Positions 28,156 to 38,121 are shown, counted from the stretch's first letter. The stretch is 64,000 nt of DNA from Cytophagales bacterium (GCA_013298075.1 JAAFJG010000004.1:62001-126000), one strand, 5' to 3'. The notes: generated from the sequence alone by a model not told the origin. Translations and numbers: made by a program.

Positions 28156-29709
28156 ATGAAAGTTCGTATTTTATTCGTGATATTTTTTGTGTTGATGGTG
28201 AGTATTTTTTTGTGGAAAAAACTATCCGCAGAAGGTGATAGAGATATAAGTAAAATTATTGCATTACCTCTAAAATCCACCGAAATTTATCTAAAAAATG
28301 CATTAATGACTCACGAGATTAATGTACAATTAAACGTAGGTGATACGCTTTTACATTTTGGAGAAATAGCAGAGAATTTGGATACTGCACAAATATTTTT
28401 AGAAAATAACGAAAATATACAAATTCTAAAAAAAGAACATCGAAATTTTTTGGCGGTCAATCCTATACAAGAAAAAGAATATAAAATATATCAAGATAGC
28501 CTTCAAATGACTAAAGATTCTTTACAACAATATAAAATAGAATTGGAAGCAATCAACAAAACACAAGAAGTGATTTTTAACCAAAAATCTACCCAAAATC
28601 AAGAAATAACTGCCGATAGATTGAAAGAAGTGAGTAAATTTTTGAAACAATATTATATTGACGCACAAAAAGAAAATAAAAATTGGCATAAAAAAATAAA
28701 AATATCCGAAGAAAAAATCATTTCTTTTGAGAAAAAAATGACCAAAATCAACCAAAATCCTACTCAAAAATTATCGCAATTATTGTTGTATGTGCGTGTG
28801 AATAAAAAAATTGAAACAAATTTGATTATCAACTATATTATTTCGTCAGTGTATTGGAAACCGATACAAAATTTTTCGCTAGGTGAAAAAGATACTTTGG
28901 TAAAATTGACCCAAAACGCAATTATTTATCAAAATTCAGGTTTTAATTGGAAAAAAATAAAAATTTCTTTGGCAAATAAATATGAACCTAAAAATAAAAA
29001 AAATGAAATTTTTCCGCCAATAGCCGAAAATATCAACTTATATTTTGATACTTTATCAACCAAAAAAGAAAAAGTAGCAGAAAAATCAACAGAAAAAATA
29101 AACGCAAAACAAACCACAAAAGAAATAGAAAAATCAGCAAAAAACATCTCCAAAAAAGATTTTAAAGAAGAATTTGACATCAATTCAGGGGAAGAATTAA
29201 AATTGATTTGGAATGAAAAAAAATACGCCTTCGAAAAGAAAAATATGGCTTGGATAACTAAAAATCCACAAATTTATCACGTCGCAATTCTTAAAAATTG
29301 GGAAGAAACTGATTTTCCAAAAGCCATAACGCAAATGAATTATTTAGACCAAAAACCAATCGATATAGAAATAAATTCAAACGAACAAATTATTTTACCG
29401 CTGGAAAATGTAGCACAAATCAATGTAACATCTACCCAAAAAATAATTAGTCAAAATGAAACAAATAAAATTTGGCAAATAGATTTTGAAACAAAAAGCC
29501 TAAGAAATGATACTTTAGAAGTGATTTTTGAGGAATTATTGCCTTTGTCTTTGCATAAAGATTTATCGATAGAAACAAAAAATATAACCAATAACGGAGA
29601 AAAAAAACAAAATAAAGTGAGTTGGAAATTTTTATTATTGCCCCAACAAAAAAAAGAATGGAGTTGGCAATTAGAGGCAAAATTTCCTAAAAATACTGTT
29701 TTACAATAA
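28156..29709 (+). CDS. DUF4139 / MuiA-like exported protein
   Basis: 517 residues with an N-terminal membrane anchor or signal (VRILFVIFFVLMVSIFLWK). A DUF4140-like domain (IYLKNALMTHEINVQLNVGDT), a long coiled coil (about 100-200), and a DUF4139-like beta domain follow. The final NDTLEVIFEELLPLSLHKDL and SWQLEAKFPKN are characteristic. Relatives are called mucoidy inhibitor A, but their biochemical role is not established. This copy has an inserted low-complexity lysine-rich stretch around residues 310-340. It is encoded 21 bp before menA, so the two are probably co-transcribed. Confidence 0.7.
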   Translation: MKVRILFVIFFVLMVSIFLWKKLSAEGDRDISKIIALPLKSTEIYLKNALMTHEINVQLNVGDTLLHFGEIAENLDTAQIFLENNENIQILKKEHRNFLAVNPIQEKEYKIYQDSLQMTKDSLQQYKIELEAINKTQEVIFNQKSTQNQEITADRLKEVSKFLKQYYIDAQKENKNWHKKIKISEEKIISFEKKMTKINQNPTQKLSQLLLYVRVNKKIETNLIINYIISSVYWKPIQNFSLGEKDTLVKLTQNAIIYQNSGFNWKKIKISLANKYEPKNKKNEIFPPIAENINLYFDTLSTKKEKVAEKSTEKINAKQTTKEIEKSAKNISKKDFKEEFDINSGEELKLIWNEKKYAFEKKNMAWITKNPQIYHVAILKNWEETDFPKAITQMNYLDQKPIDIEINSNEQIILPLENVAQINVTSTQKIISQNETNKIWQIDFETKSLRNDTLEVIFEELLPLSLHKDLSIETKNITNNGEKKQNKVSWKFLLLPQQKKEWSWQLEAKFPKNTVLQ

Positions 29710-29730
29710 ATTTCAAATTTTATTTTTTAT

Positions 29731-30627
29731 ATGATAGAAGTTTCATCTTGGTTGGCTGCTTTTCGTTTGCGTACTTTGCCTTTGTCTTTATCGAGTATTT
29801 TGATGGGCAGTTTTTTGGCACAAATGCAACAAAAATTTGATTGGAATATTTTTATTTTTACGATTTTAACCACTATTCTTTTGCAAATTTTGTCTAATTT
29901 GGCAAATGATTATGGCGATTTTGTCAATGGGGCAGATACAGATAAGCGTGAGGGCGAGGCGAGAATGGTCGCATCAGGAAAAATTTTGCCTTTGCAAATG
30001 CGAAATGCTATTATTTTATTTGCTACTTTATCACTTTTTTCAGGCTTGACTTTGTTATATTTGGCAGTCAAAACTTGGGCAGTTTTTTGGTTTTTCTTAG
30101 GATTAGGAGTTTTGTGTATGATTGCCGCCATTACTTATACAGTCGGAAAACGTCCTTATGGTTATATGGGTTTAGGCGATATATCAGTTTTTTTATTTTT
30201 TGGAATTGTGGGCGTATGCGGTACGTATTACCTACACACACAATTATTGAATTTTGAGATTTTATTGCCTGCTTCTGCATGTGGTTTGTTGGCTACAGGC
30301 GTATTAAATTTGAACAATATGCGTGATATTCAAACAGACACATTGGCAGGAAAAAGGACAATTCCAAGCCGTTTGGGGCGTAAAAATGCCACTATTTATC
30401 ATATTTTTTTGTTGATAACGAGTATAATTTTAATGATAATTTATACGTTTTTACAATACCACCAATGGTCGCAATGGATATTTTTATTTGTGTTACCTTT
30501 GATTTACCATAATATTTATATCGTAATTTATACTATTTCTAATAAAGATTTAGACCCTTATTTGAAACGATTAGCCATCACAAGTTTGTTGTTAGTTGTT
30601 TTATTTGGCATTGGAAATTTAATTTAG
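29731..30627 (+). CDS. menA: 1,4-dihydroxy-2-naphthoate polyprenyltransferase
   Basis: A UbiA-family membrane enzyme that prenylates dihydroxynaphthoate in menaquinone synthesis. The 298 residues contain about nine membrane helices. The first Asp-rich motif NDYGDFVNGADTDKREGEAR is intact, and the second region reads NMRDIQTDTLAGKRTIPSRLG. No other men genes are visible nearby. The following 200 bp are gene-free and lead into a family 1 repeat. Confidence 0.92.
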   Translation: MIEVSSWLAAFRLRTLPLSLSSILMGSFLAQMQQKFDWNIFIFTILTTILLQILSNLANDYGDFVNGADTDKREGEARMVASGKILPLQMRNAIILFATLSLFSGLTLLYLAVKTWAVFWFFLGLGVLCMIAAITYTVGKRPYGYMGLGDISVFLFFGIVGVCGTYYLHTQLLNFEILLPASACGLLATGVLNLNNMRDIQTDTLAGKRTIPSRLGRKNATIYHIFLLITSIILMIIYTFLQYHQWSQWIFLFVLPLIYHNIYIVIYTISNKDLDPYLKRLAITSLLLVVLFGIGNLI

Positions 30628-30830
30628 TTTACTTATAATTTTTCATTTTAACTCTAAAAAAAATGGTTGTAAAGACTGATCCTGTGTTTGTAAAAATTTC
30701 AGAAAATTTATCTACCAAATTTTGATAAATAATAAATGATATTTTAACATAATGGCACTTCTGATATTTTTAAATAAAATAAAAAAAATTGATGGAACTG
30801 CTCTATATTTTGTTACTCTCTTCAAAAAGT

Positions 30831-31136
30831 TAAGGGAGTATATAAAAAATAAACTACCCACTCAAAAAAAAACTATTTTTAGTTCCCTCACCACTGGAGA
30901 GGGTTAGGGCAGTGTTGTTAAGTTCTAATATTTGTCAGGTAAATTATTTTACAAATCAAAATATAATTTGCCAAATCTATAAGATTTTCAAAAAATTATA
31001 GATTTTTTACAGAATATTATACAAGTTAATTTCTATTTTACTTGTTAAAAAAAAAAGAATTTAACAACACTGACCCCAGCACAGCCCAAAGGTGAGGGAG
31101 TTTTTTTGGGTATAATATTTTCTACTTAGTCCCTAA
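30831..31136. repeat. Repeat family 1, copy B
   Basis: About 300 bp nearly identical to 4831-5135, including the nested 163-bp segment with inverted ends CAGTGTTGTTAAGTTCT, here at 30910-30926. The match is interrupted only by scattered single changes (for example ACCGCTGG versus ACCACTGG). The identity indicates recent spread or gene conversion of the composite unit. Confidence 0.85.
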
Positions 31137-31250
31137 ATAGAATATAAATAATTGGTTCAGGGGAAATTATTGCGGATATAATTTTCTTCTGTATGAATAG
31201 AAATGGCATTTATTTAAAAAATATCAATTTGAAAAGTGTGGAAATTTTGA

Positions 31251-31320
31251 CTAAAGCCAAGGATTAATTTTTTTTATTATCCTCCAGATAAATCTGGAGG
31301 CAATTCAAAAAACGTATTTC
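31251..31320. repeat. Repeat family 2 (REP-like), copy 1
   Basis: Contains the perfect palindrome CCTCCAGATAAATCTGGAGG (31281-31300), preceded by CTAAAGCCAA and followed by CAATTCAAAAAA. Related copies occur at 43994-44054 (inverted) and 45062-45160. Confidence 0.75.
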
Positions 31321-31424
31321 AAAATTTTTTTTTTTATTTTCCGCACAAACTTCCTAAGTTTTCAGAATAATTCTTTTTTTTGATATTATTTTTTTAAAAT
31401 ATTGTAATTTCAAATAATTTAAAC

Positions 31425-31432
31425 TAAATTTG
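31425..31432 (+). promoter_or_regulatory. -7 element of the pbp gene
   Basis: TAAATTTG with ATTG 20 bp upstream (31401-31404). The in-frame TTG at 31430 is part of this element, so translation starts downstream. Confidence 0.6.
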
Positions 31433-31561
31433 CCCCTCAAATATAATAAAACATCTATCTTCTTTTTTAATACATTTGTGCAAAAATTTTGGCATTTTTT
31501 AGGAACAATTCGTAAAAAAATATTTTTTTATACGATATTTAATTGGAAATATTTTAAAGCA

Positions 31562-33826
31562 ATGGCTTGGTGGAAAAAATCACTTAGTTTATTGACTATG
31601 TTTTTTTTAGTAGTTATTTTTACTATTTTTGCGATAGAAGTCAATTTTTTATGGCTTTTTGGGAAAATGCCAGACATCAGCAAAACAGAAAACAAACTAA
31701 CTGCTTCTTCTGAAATCTATACCAGTGATGGTGTTTTATTAGGAAAATATTTTATAGAAAATAGAACTCCAGTTGAATTTAAAGATTTATCAAAAACAAC
31801 AGTCAATGCACTTTTAGCCACAGAAGATGTTCGTTTTTATCAACATTATGGCATCGATTTTTCTGCTTTAGCCTCTGCTTTTTTATCTACTATCACAGGC
31901 GATAAGCGTGGAGCAAGTACAATTACGCAACAATTAGCCAAAAATTTATTCAAAACTCGCGAAACTTCTGATGGTTTATTGGCATATATTCCTATCGTAA
32001 AAATATTAAATTCTAAATTAAAAGAATGGATTACAGCCGTAAAATTAGAGTTTAAATACGAAAAAAATGAAATTTTAACAATGTATTTGAATACGGTTGA
32101 TTTTGGAAATAGTGCTTATGGAATCAGAACGGCTGCCAAAACTTATTTCAATAAAAAACCAATCGAACTAAACATCGAACAATCTGCTATGTTAATAGGA
32201 GTTTTGAAAGCAACTACTTCTTATAATCCAATTTTACACCCTGATAAATGTTTAGAAAGACGAAATATTGTCATCAAACAATTAAAAAGATATGACTTTA
32301 TCACAGAAAAAGAACTAAATATAGCTACAAAAAAATCATTAGGATTGAATGTGCAAATTGAAAAATCTACTGCTAAAATTGCGCCTTATTTCAAAACCAC
32401 CGCCATGAAATTTTTGAATAAATGGTGCGATGAAAATGGATATGACCTTTATACAGATGGACTAAAAATTTATACTACCTTGGACTCTCGCATACAAAAA
32501 CACGCTGAGGAAGCAGTACAACTCAAACTAAAAAGTTTACAAGATAGATTTTATGCCCACTGGGGAAATTATGGCTCAGCTCCTTGGCAACTTCCCAACG
32601 AAACAGGCAAAAGTGTAGATGATTACCCTACCGAAATTTTAAAAAGAATGGAGCCTTTTGCGTCTTTATTCAAAGCAAATAAAGATTCTTTAGCAAAAGT
32701 AAAAATGAAAGAAAAACGTAAAATGAAAATTTTTACGTGGGAAGGCGGCAGAGATTCTACTATTTGTGCCTTAGATTCTGTGAAACATACTTTACAAATT
32801 ATGCAAACAGGATTACTTTCATTAGACCCAAAAACTGGTTTTATTAAAGCCTGGGTAGGTGGCGTAAATTATGATTATTTTTCATTTGACCATGTTTTTC
32901 AAGCCAAAAGACAACCTGGTTCTACTTTCAAACCTTTCGTATATACAGAAGCATTTGAGCGAGGAATGACACCTTGTGATAAGTTATTAGACGCACCTGT
33001 GACCGTTTTTTATAAAGAAAATGGCGAAGATAAATCGTGGACACCTAACAATAGTGATTATGAATATGCTTATGGAGATATTACTTTGAGAAAAGGAATG
33101 GCAACTTCTAAAAATACAATTACTGCTCGATTGACCGAAAAATTTTCTTGGGATTCTGTTTATACACGAGCCAAAAAAATGGGTATAAAAAGTGTTTTAA
33201 AATCTGTTCCTTCTATCGGATTAGGTTCAGGAGAAGTTTCTTTGTACGAAATGGTAGGGGCATATAGCGCATTTATGAATGAGGGCATGTGGACAGAACC
33301 GCAATATATTGCAGAAATAAAAGATAAAGCAGGCAACACAATCTATAAAGCAACGCCTACAAAACGAAGAGTGATGAGCCAAGAAACAGCATTTTTGATG
33401 ACTGATATGTTCAAAGCAACTATTCAAGAACAAAAAGGAACTTCGCAAGCGTTATGGGAATTTAATTTATTGTTTGATAAAGGCAATGAAATTGGTGGAA
33501 AAACAGGTACTTCTTCCAATTATGCTGACGGTTGGTATATTGGACTAACTCCAAAACTAGTTACAGGCGTTTGGGTAGGTGGTGATGACCACAGAATTAG
33601 ATTTAGAAGTTCTGATTTTGAAGCCTCTCAAACGGCGCTGCCTGTGTTCGGTATTTTTATGCAAAGTTTATATGCAGACACAAAACTTGGTTTTGTATCT
33701 GAAAAATTTCCTGAACCAAAAATAAAAATCAATAAAATGTATGGTTGTCTTTCTGCTTTTGTATATCAACCCAAAGAAGAAAAAGAAGAAAAAGAAGAAA
33801 TAAAACCCAAAGGAAAAGAAAAATAA
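31562..33826 (+). CDS. Class A penicillin-binding protein (PBP1A-like)
   Basis: A bifunctional murein synthase of 754 residues anchored by an N-terminal membrane helix. The GT51 glycosyltransferase domain has its catalytic Glu in LLATEDVRFYQHYGID and the GASTITQQLAKN motif. The transpeptidase domain has SxxK in QPGSTFKPFVY, SKN in MATSKNTITARL and KTG in GGKTGTSSNYADGW. The C-terminus is a short Glu/Lys-rich tail. ATG 31562 is chosen because the longer frame begins inside the promoter; the leader is then about 120 nt. A small secreted NTF2-like gene follows after 19 bp. Confidence 0.92.
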   Translation: MAWWKKSLSLLTMFFLVVIFTIFAIEVNFLWLFGKMPDISKTENKLTASSEIYTSDGVLLGKYFIENRTPVEFKDLSKTTVNALLATEDVRFYQHYGIDFSALASAFLSTITGDKRGASTITQQLAKNLFKTRETSDGLLAYIPIVKILNSKLKEWITAVKLEFKYEKNEILTMYLNTVDFGNSAYGIRTAAKTYFNKKPIELNIEQSAMLIGVLKATTSYNPILHPDKCLERRNIVIKQLKRYDFITEKELNIATKKSLGLNVQIEKSTAKIAPYFKTTAMKFLNKWCDENGYDLYTDGLKIYTTLDSRIQKHAEEAVQLKLKSLQDRFYAHWGNYGSAPWQLPNETGKSVDDYPTEILKRMEPFASLFKANKDSLAKVKMKEKRKMKIFTWEGGRDSTICALDSVKHTLQIMQTGLLSLDPKTGFIKAWVGGVNYDYFSFDHVFQAKRQPGSTFKPFVYTEAFERGMTPCDKLLDAPVTVFYKENGEDKSWTPNNSDYEYAYGDITLRKGMATSKNTITARLTEKFSWDSVYTRAKKMGIKSVLKSVPSIGLGSGEVSLYEMVGAYSAFMNEGMWTEPQYIAEIKDKAGNTIYKATPTKRRVMSQETAFLMTDMFKATIQEQKGTSQALWEFNLLFDKGNEIGGKTGTSSNYADGWYIGLTPKLVTGVWVGGDDHRIRFRSSDFEASQTALPVFGIFMQSLYADTKLGFVSEKFPEPKIKINKMYGCLSAFVYQPKEEKEEKEEIKPKGKEK

Positions 33827-33845
33827 TCATATTTTAACATTTCAA

Positions 33846-34286
33846 ATGATAAAAAATCGCACAAAAATAATTTTATTTATTCTTTTTTTGGTCATAAATA
33901 CCTCCATATTTGCCCAAAATAAACAAAAAAATGTTATTTTACAAATTATGAACGAGCAAGAAAAAGCTTGGAATAATGGTAATTTACAAAAATTTATGGA
34001 CGGATATTGGAAAAATGACAGCCTAAAATTCATTGGAAAAAATGGAATGACATACGGCTGGAAAAATACTTTACAAAATTATCAAAAAAATTATGCCACC
34101 AAAGAAGCAAGAGGTAAACTGAATTTTTCTATTTTACATCTCGAAATGATTGGAAAAAAAGAAGCTTTTATGATTGGAAAATGGAAAATAGAACGGGCAG
34201 ATTCGACTATTTTACAAGGACATTTTACGCTTATTTGGCGAAAAATTGATACCATTTGGAAAATTATTGCTGACCATTCGAATTAA
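33846..34286 (+). CDS. Secreted NTF2-like (SnoaL/DUF4440) protein
   Basis: 146 residues: a signal peptide ending IFAQN (about residue 24), then an NTF2-like cone fold. The opening helix is MNEQEKAWNNGNLQKFMDGY and the closing strands are GHFTLIWRKIDTIWKIIADH, the classical DUF4440 ending. Such proteins are small-molecule binding or enzyme-like, with varied roles. It is likely co-transcribed with the penicillin-binding protein gene. Function is unassigned. Confidence 0.78.
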   Translation: MIKNRTKIILFILFLVINTSIFAQNKQKNVILQIMNEQEKAWNNGNLQKFMDGYWKNDSLKFIGKNGMTYGWKNTLQNYQKNYATKEARGKLNFSILHLEMIGKKEAFMIGKWKIERADSTILQGHFTLIWRKIDTIWKIIADHSN

Positions 34287-34479
34287 AATAAAATATTGAT
34301 TATCAATGTTTTATATCAAAAATTTCGCAAAAATATTGATAATATTTGGTAGCAATCTAATCTTATTTTTTTAAACACAATTTTACTAAACTTTGTGCAG
34401 AATGTCAATTTATTGAATTTTATCAAAAAATTGAAAAAAAGAAAAAAAAATTGAGGAAACTTATTGAAATCAAAAATAA

Positions 34480-34523
34480 AAAAATAGGAAACACAAAACC
34501 AAAAATTTATGTTTCCTATTTTT
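34480..34523. terminator. Bidirectional terminator between convergent genes
   Basis: AAAAATAGGAAACA pairs with TGTTTCCTATTTTT across a 16-nt loop. It lies between the plus-strand NTF2-like gene and the minus-strand gene ending at 34544. Confidence 0.75.
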
Positions 34524-34543
34524 ATATCTAAAAAGTAAAAAAA

Positions 34544-34984
34544 TTACGCTTCAGGCATCAATTTAATTTTAAAAATTTTGAATTGACTTTTTTCTTTGGT
34601 GTAATAAAATTTATTCAAAATATCAAAAATATCGTTGCCTTTAAACCAAGAACTTTCGATTCGATTCGGAATTTTAATATCAGCCCACTCGATTGAATAC
34701 GTTTCTTGTTGTTTTTTATACTCATCAATATAAATAATCATTTCTTGCAAAATACTCATTTTCGCCCCTCCTTGATTAGAATGAAACAAAAATTTATGAT
34801 TATGTTCTTTATTGATAGTAATTAAATCTAATTTGATAAGTGGATATTGTCCATTCAAATTAGGCACTACATTATAATCAAAATAAATTTGAGTGTCATC
34901 TAATAAATTACGGATTTGATTTTCCAACTCAATTTCTTGCAACAAAACCTCAATCGGTTGTTGAATAGCATTTTGTAATTCCAT
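34544..34984 (-). CDS. Hypothetical protein downstream of nusB
   Basis: Not recognised. 146 residues, soluble, mixed alpha/beta, with an N-terminal amphipathic helix (IEVLLQEIELENQIRNLL) followed by strands (YPLIKLDLITI). No signal peptide or motif. It is encoded 23 bp after nusB on the same strand and is probably co-transcribed with it. Confidence 0.5.
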   Translation of the reverse strand: MELQNAIQQPIEVLLQEIELENQIRNLLDDTQIYFDYNVVPNLNGQYPLIKLDLITINKEHNHKFLFHSNQGGAKMSILQEMIIYIDEYKKQQETYSIEWADIKIPNRIESSWFKGNDIFDILNKFYYTKEKSQFKIFKIKLMPEA

Positions 34985-35007
34985 TGTATAATTCGTTTTT
35001 GTAAGTT

Positions 35008-36810
35008 TTATTTATTATCCATTAAGCCCAAAGCACTTTTTCGAATGATATTTTTATCTAATAACATCTTAGAAATCGCCTCTAAAACGCCATTGATAAA
35101 TAATTTAGATTTTGGCGTACTATAAATTTTTGCCATTTCGATATATTCGTTAATCGTAACTTTTACAGGCACACTAAAACAATTTATCATTTCAGAAATA
35201 GCCATCAACAAAATAATTCTATCTACGGTAGCAATGCGATGCACGTCCCAATTTTGTGTATTTTGAGCAATATAACCTAAATATTCCTCTTCGTCCTCGA
35301 TGGTTTTTTTGTATAAATCGAGCATAAATTCTTTGTCATCTTCCCAACTTTTTGTCAAAGTCATTAACGAAAAATGATTGATATTTTCTTCTGTGATAGA
35401 TTTGATTGTTTTTTGTACCAAGGAACAAACTGCTTCCTCTGATTCTTCCCAAAACAAATCGTTTTCAGCCAACAAATCACTGATATAAGAAAGTTCAGTA
35501 TCACTTTTTGCACGTACCACTAACCTTACTTTTTCTTCCCAATTTAGATTTAAAATCGTAAAAAATTCGACCAAAGTTTGATTAATTGTGTCAATATGTT
35601 GTGTTTGTAAACCTGCTAAATTGAGATTTTGCTCCGTTAAAAATTCAGAAAAAATATCTACCAAAGCCACCATTGTACTTTTAACTAATATTTCTTTTGG
35701 ATTTTTTTGTGCCAATGGATCCTCAAATTCCCTTTCTTTTTCTTCGGGTTTTGGTTCTTCTATTTTAGGCGTAAATCTTGGTTTTTTATCCAATCCTTGT
35801 GCTTTTGCTAAATCTTTTTCCCTTTGTCTTTCTTGGAAAATTTTATATTTTTGCAGTTTAAAAGCTTCTGTTTTAACCGTTTCAGTAATTTTATTAAACT
35901 TTGTCGTAATTTTATCTAACAAATTTTCATATAATTCTGTTGTATCGGTTTCTTGTCGAAGTCCAGTGATAAAACTTTGTGCGATGACCGATAATTTTTT
36001 GTTGATAATTTCGTAAATATCTTCAAAAGTTCGGTTTTTAAGCCAATTTCTCCACAATCTATCAGGAAAAGCAACTTCATCTAAAGTAAAAAGGTTGGTA
36101 GTTTTGCGAGGGAAAACAAAAGTTTTAATGATTTTCAAAATCATTTCTTTATCTTTTTGAAAATCTGTTTCTAGACTTTGGTGATATGCGGTATAATCAG
36201 CGTTTTTTTTGATATTTTGGTTAAAAAAAATCTTTAAGTCGTTTGATTTTTCTTCCCAACTAATATTTTGTTTGATAAATTGCATTTGTAAGCCTTCATT
36301 TTTGCGTAAAGCATTGATTAAAGCATTATTTGCCAACTTAAAATCGCCCTTTTCAATCGTTTTTCTAAGGTGAGATTTTTCTACTGCTTCTTTTTCCTGC
36401 CTCGCAAAATCAGAAAATTTACACAACAAACTCAATGCACTCAAATACGCATCATATACTTTTTGGGTATGCGCCAGCAGTTCGTGTGCGTGATAATTTT
36501 TATCTTTTCTATCTAAAGTTTCAAAAAAAACGGTCTGTTCTCTCACAGAACGATATACTTTATCATCAATACTAACGTTGGGTCTAAAAACCTCTTTGCT
36601 ATTGTGATATTGTTTGAACAATTTTTTTGCTTCTTCTTTTTGATTTTTGACTAATTCGAGGTCTTGTGGTTGTTTTTCTTGCCATTCCCAAGTCGGGTCA
36701 AACGATTGTGAGAGTTTATCTTGGCAGAGTTCGGCATTGGCTACTCTTGATTCGTGATAAGCATACAAACTTTGTAAAGCTTTGGCGCGTAATTGTCGTC
36801 GATTTAACAT
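35008..36810 (-). CDS. nusB: NusB antitermination factor, greatly enlarged
   Basis: NusB binds boxA RNA with NusE and promotes rRNA antitermination. The N-terminus MLNRRQLRAKALQSLYAYHE matches the Bacteroidota form. The C-terminal NusB domain (about 470-590) has NTQNWDVHRIATVDRIILLMA, VKVTINEYIEMAKIY and STPKSKLFINGV. The protein is 600 residues; the usual Bacteroidota NusB is roughly 300-ish and the E. coli protein about 140. The extra middle part (about 220-470) is helical and charged, with a Pro/Glu-rich linker near residue 370. The start is M at 36810; the frame continues upstream but lacks family support. Confidence 0.85.
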   Translation of the reverse strand: MLNRRQLRAKALQSLYAYHESRVANAELCQDKLSQSFDPTWEWQEKQPQDLELVKNQKEEAKKLFKQYHNSKEVFRPNVSIDDKVYRSVREQTVFFETLDRKDKNYHAHELLAHTQKVYDAYLSALSLLCKFSDFARQEKEAVEKSHLRKTIEKGDFKLANNALINALRKNEGLQMQFIKQNISWEEKSNDLKIFFNQNIKKNADYTAYHQSLETDFQKDKEMILKIIKTFVFPRKTTNLFTLDEVAFPDRLWRNWLKNRTFEDIYEIINKKLSVIAQSFITGLRQETDTTELYENLLDKITTKFNKITETVKTEAFKLQKYKIFQERQREKDLAKAQGLDKKPRFTPKIEEPKPEEKEREFEDPLAQKNPKEILVKSTMVALVDIFSEFLTEQNLNLAGLQTQHIDTINQTLVEFFTILNLNWEEKVRLVVRAKSDTELSYISDLLAENDLFWEESEEAVCSLVQKTIKSITEENINHFSLMTLTKSWEDDKEFMLDLYKKTIEDEEEYLGYIAQNTQNWDVHRIATVDRIILLMAISEMINCFSVPVKVTINEYIEMAKIYSTPKSKLFINGVLEAISKMLLDKNIIRKSALGLMDNK

Positions 36811-36963
36811 ATTTTTAATTTGAAAAACACATATCTTTGTTTGCATTTTCAATAGAAAATACATCAATGAAAATTACCTGCAAAACAAAGAACTTTTATT
36901 TTTTTGTGCAAAGTTAGATTTTTTTTAGTGTAAATACAAATTTTATTTTGTTTTTATTTTTTT

Positions 36964-37006
36964 CAGTCCGAGTTTGTCAAGTCTTCGACATTGACAACTC
37001 GGACTG
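36964..37006. repeat. Repeat family 4 hairpin, copy 3
   Basis: Arms CAGTCCGAGTTTGTC and GACAACTCGGACTG enclose AAGTCTTCGACATT, the reverse complement of the core in the two copies at 25.8-25.9 kb. The stem sequence outside the core is different from those copies but still pairs fully. Confidence 0.75.
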
Positions 37007-37032
37007 GAAAAAAGATAGATTATAAATACAAA

Positions 37033-37066
37033 AAATCACTTCTATTGTTGTAGAAGTGATTTTTTT
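37033..37066 (-). terminator. Terminator of FecR-like gene at 37.1-38.0 kb
   Basis: AAAATCACTTCTA and TAGAAGTGATTTTTT pair around TTGTTG, about 25 bp past the minus-strand stop at 37092. Confidence 0.75.
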
Positions 37067-37091
37067 TATATTTATCAGCAAAAAATTAAGA

Positions 37092-38048
37092 CTAATCTAC
37101 TGCTTTTTTAAGATGTTCTACACGTCCAATATTATAACGAATGGTAAATTGTTTCAGCGCAATATCATATACTTCTTCGTTATTAGATAATTTTACAGCA
37201 CTTTCATACGCAGTCAAAGCATCTAACATTAGTTTATGTTCTTCAAAAAAACTTGCTTCTAATAATTTATAGTGGGCATTATTTTCTATGCTTTTATTTT
37301 CGTTTTTAAAACTTTCATAAGCAGTTGTAAAAGATTTTTTTTGGTCATTAGCAAGAGGAATTAGTCCATATTCGCCCAATTTAACGCCTTTTGGTCTTTC
37401 TTTTGAAAATACTGTTAAATCTACAACCTCATCATTAAAATTAAAATCTTTGGTATTAAATCTTAACGTAGTGTCCGCCGTTTCATATTTTTTGACGAGT
37501 TCACCCATAGCATTTTTTATCTCAATGATATAAGTTTTTGTTCCTTTTAATGCGTGCCAATGAATTGTATTTTCCTCAAAAATAATTTTTGTTTCTTTGG
37601 GTAACATTACTACCAGGTCTTTTACCAAAGCACGCTCCACCGAACCTGTTACATTTTGATATTTATGCGGATTTTTATGAATATCAACTTCTCCATTTTT
37701 TACGACCGAACCAATCACAAAATCAACGTATTTTTTACCCAATGTTTTTTGATTTTTAGCTAAATTTATTTCTAATTCACCAATACTCCAAGTACCTTTT
37801 TTGCTGATTTGAATTGTGCCGCCTTGTGCGTGAGCTAAGGCTAAATAACCTTTGTTATCGACTGTTATTTTGCTGCCTGCTTGCAATTTTGTTCCTATTT
37901 TTAGATTACCGTTTTCTGATTTGTTGGGGGTTTCTTTGGCTGCACTTGATGCGATAACTTTAAAAACATACCCTTGTGAAAATGCAGTATTTATCCACAT
38001 AAATAAAAGCATAAATATCCAAATTACTTTCCATGATATAGTTTTCAT
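37092..38048 (-). CDS. Secreted FecR-like protein with helical C-terminus
   Basis: 318 residues. The signal peptide ends INTAFSQG (about residue 25). A FecR-like beta domain covers about 45-115 (GNLKIGTKLQAGSKITVDNKG, IQISKKGTWSIGELE). A second beta region follows, and the last 80 residues are helical and TPR-like (HYKLLEASFFEEHKLMLDALTAYESAV). The order of parts is the same as in the tandem pair at 19.3-21.4 kb, but residue identity is low, so it is a distant paralogue. It stands alone, divergent from the AAA ATPase gene. Function unknown. Confidence 0.6.
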   Translation of the reverse strand: MKTISWKVIWIFMLLFMWINTAFSQGYVFKVIASSAAKETPNKSENGNLKIGTKLQAGSKITVDNKGYLALAHAQGGTIQISKKGTWSIGELEINLAKNQKTLGKKYVDFVIGSVVKNGEVDIHKNPHKYQNVTGSVERALVKDLVVMLPKETKIIFEENTIHWHALKGTKTYIIEIKNAMGELVKKYETADTTLRFNTKDFNFNDEVVDLTVFSKERPKGVKLGEYGLIPLANDQKKSFTTAYESFKNENKSIENNAHYKLLEASFFEEHKLMLDALTAYESAVKLSNNEEVYDIALKQFTIRYNIGRVEHLKKAVD

Positions 38049-38121
38049 ATTGTAAAAATTATAAAAAAATTATTGTTTTTATTTTATTAAACGAATATAA
38101 TAGAATAAAAGTTGTAAAATA

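Larger units (their letters stand above)
30628..31424. other. Gene-free gap with repeats between menA and pbp
   Basis: Contains family 1 repeat copy B (30831-31136) and a family 2 palindrome (31281-31300). The first 200 bp show no recognised feature. Confidence 0.6.

Noticed and set aside
35588-36016. Open frame of 142 codons antisense to nusB
   Set aside because: Serine/leucine-rich antisense of a helical, charged coding region; no family resemblance.
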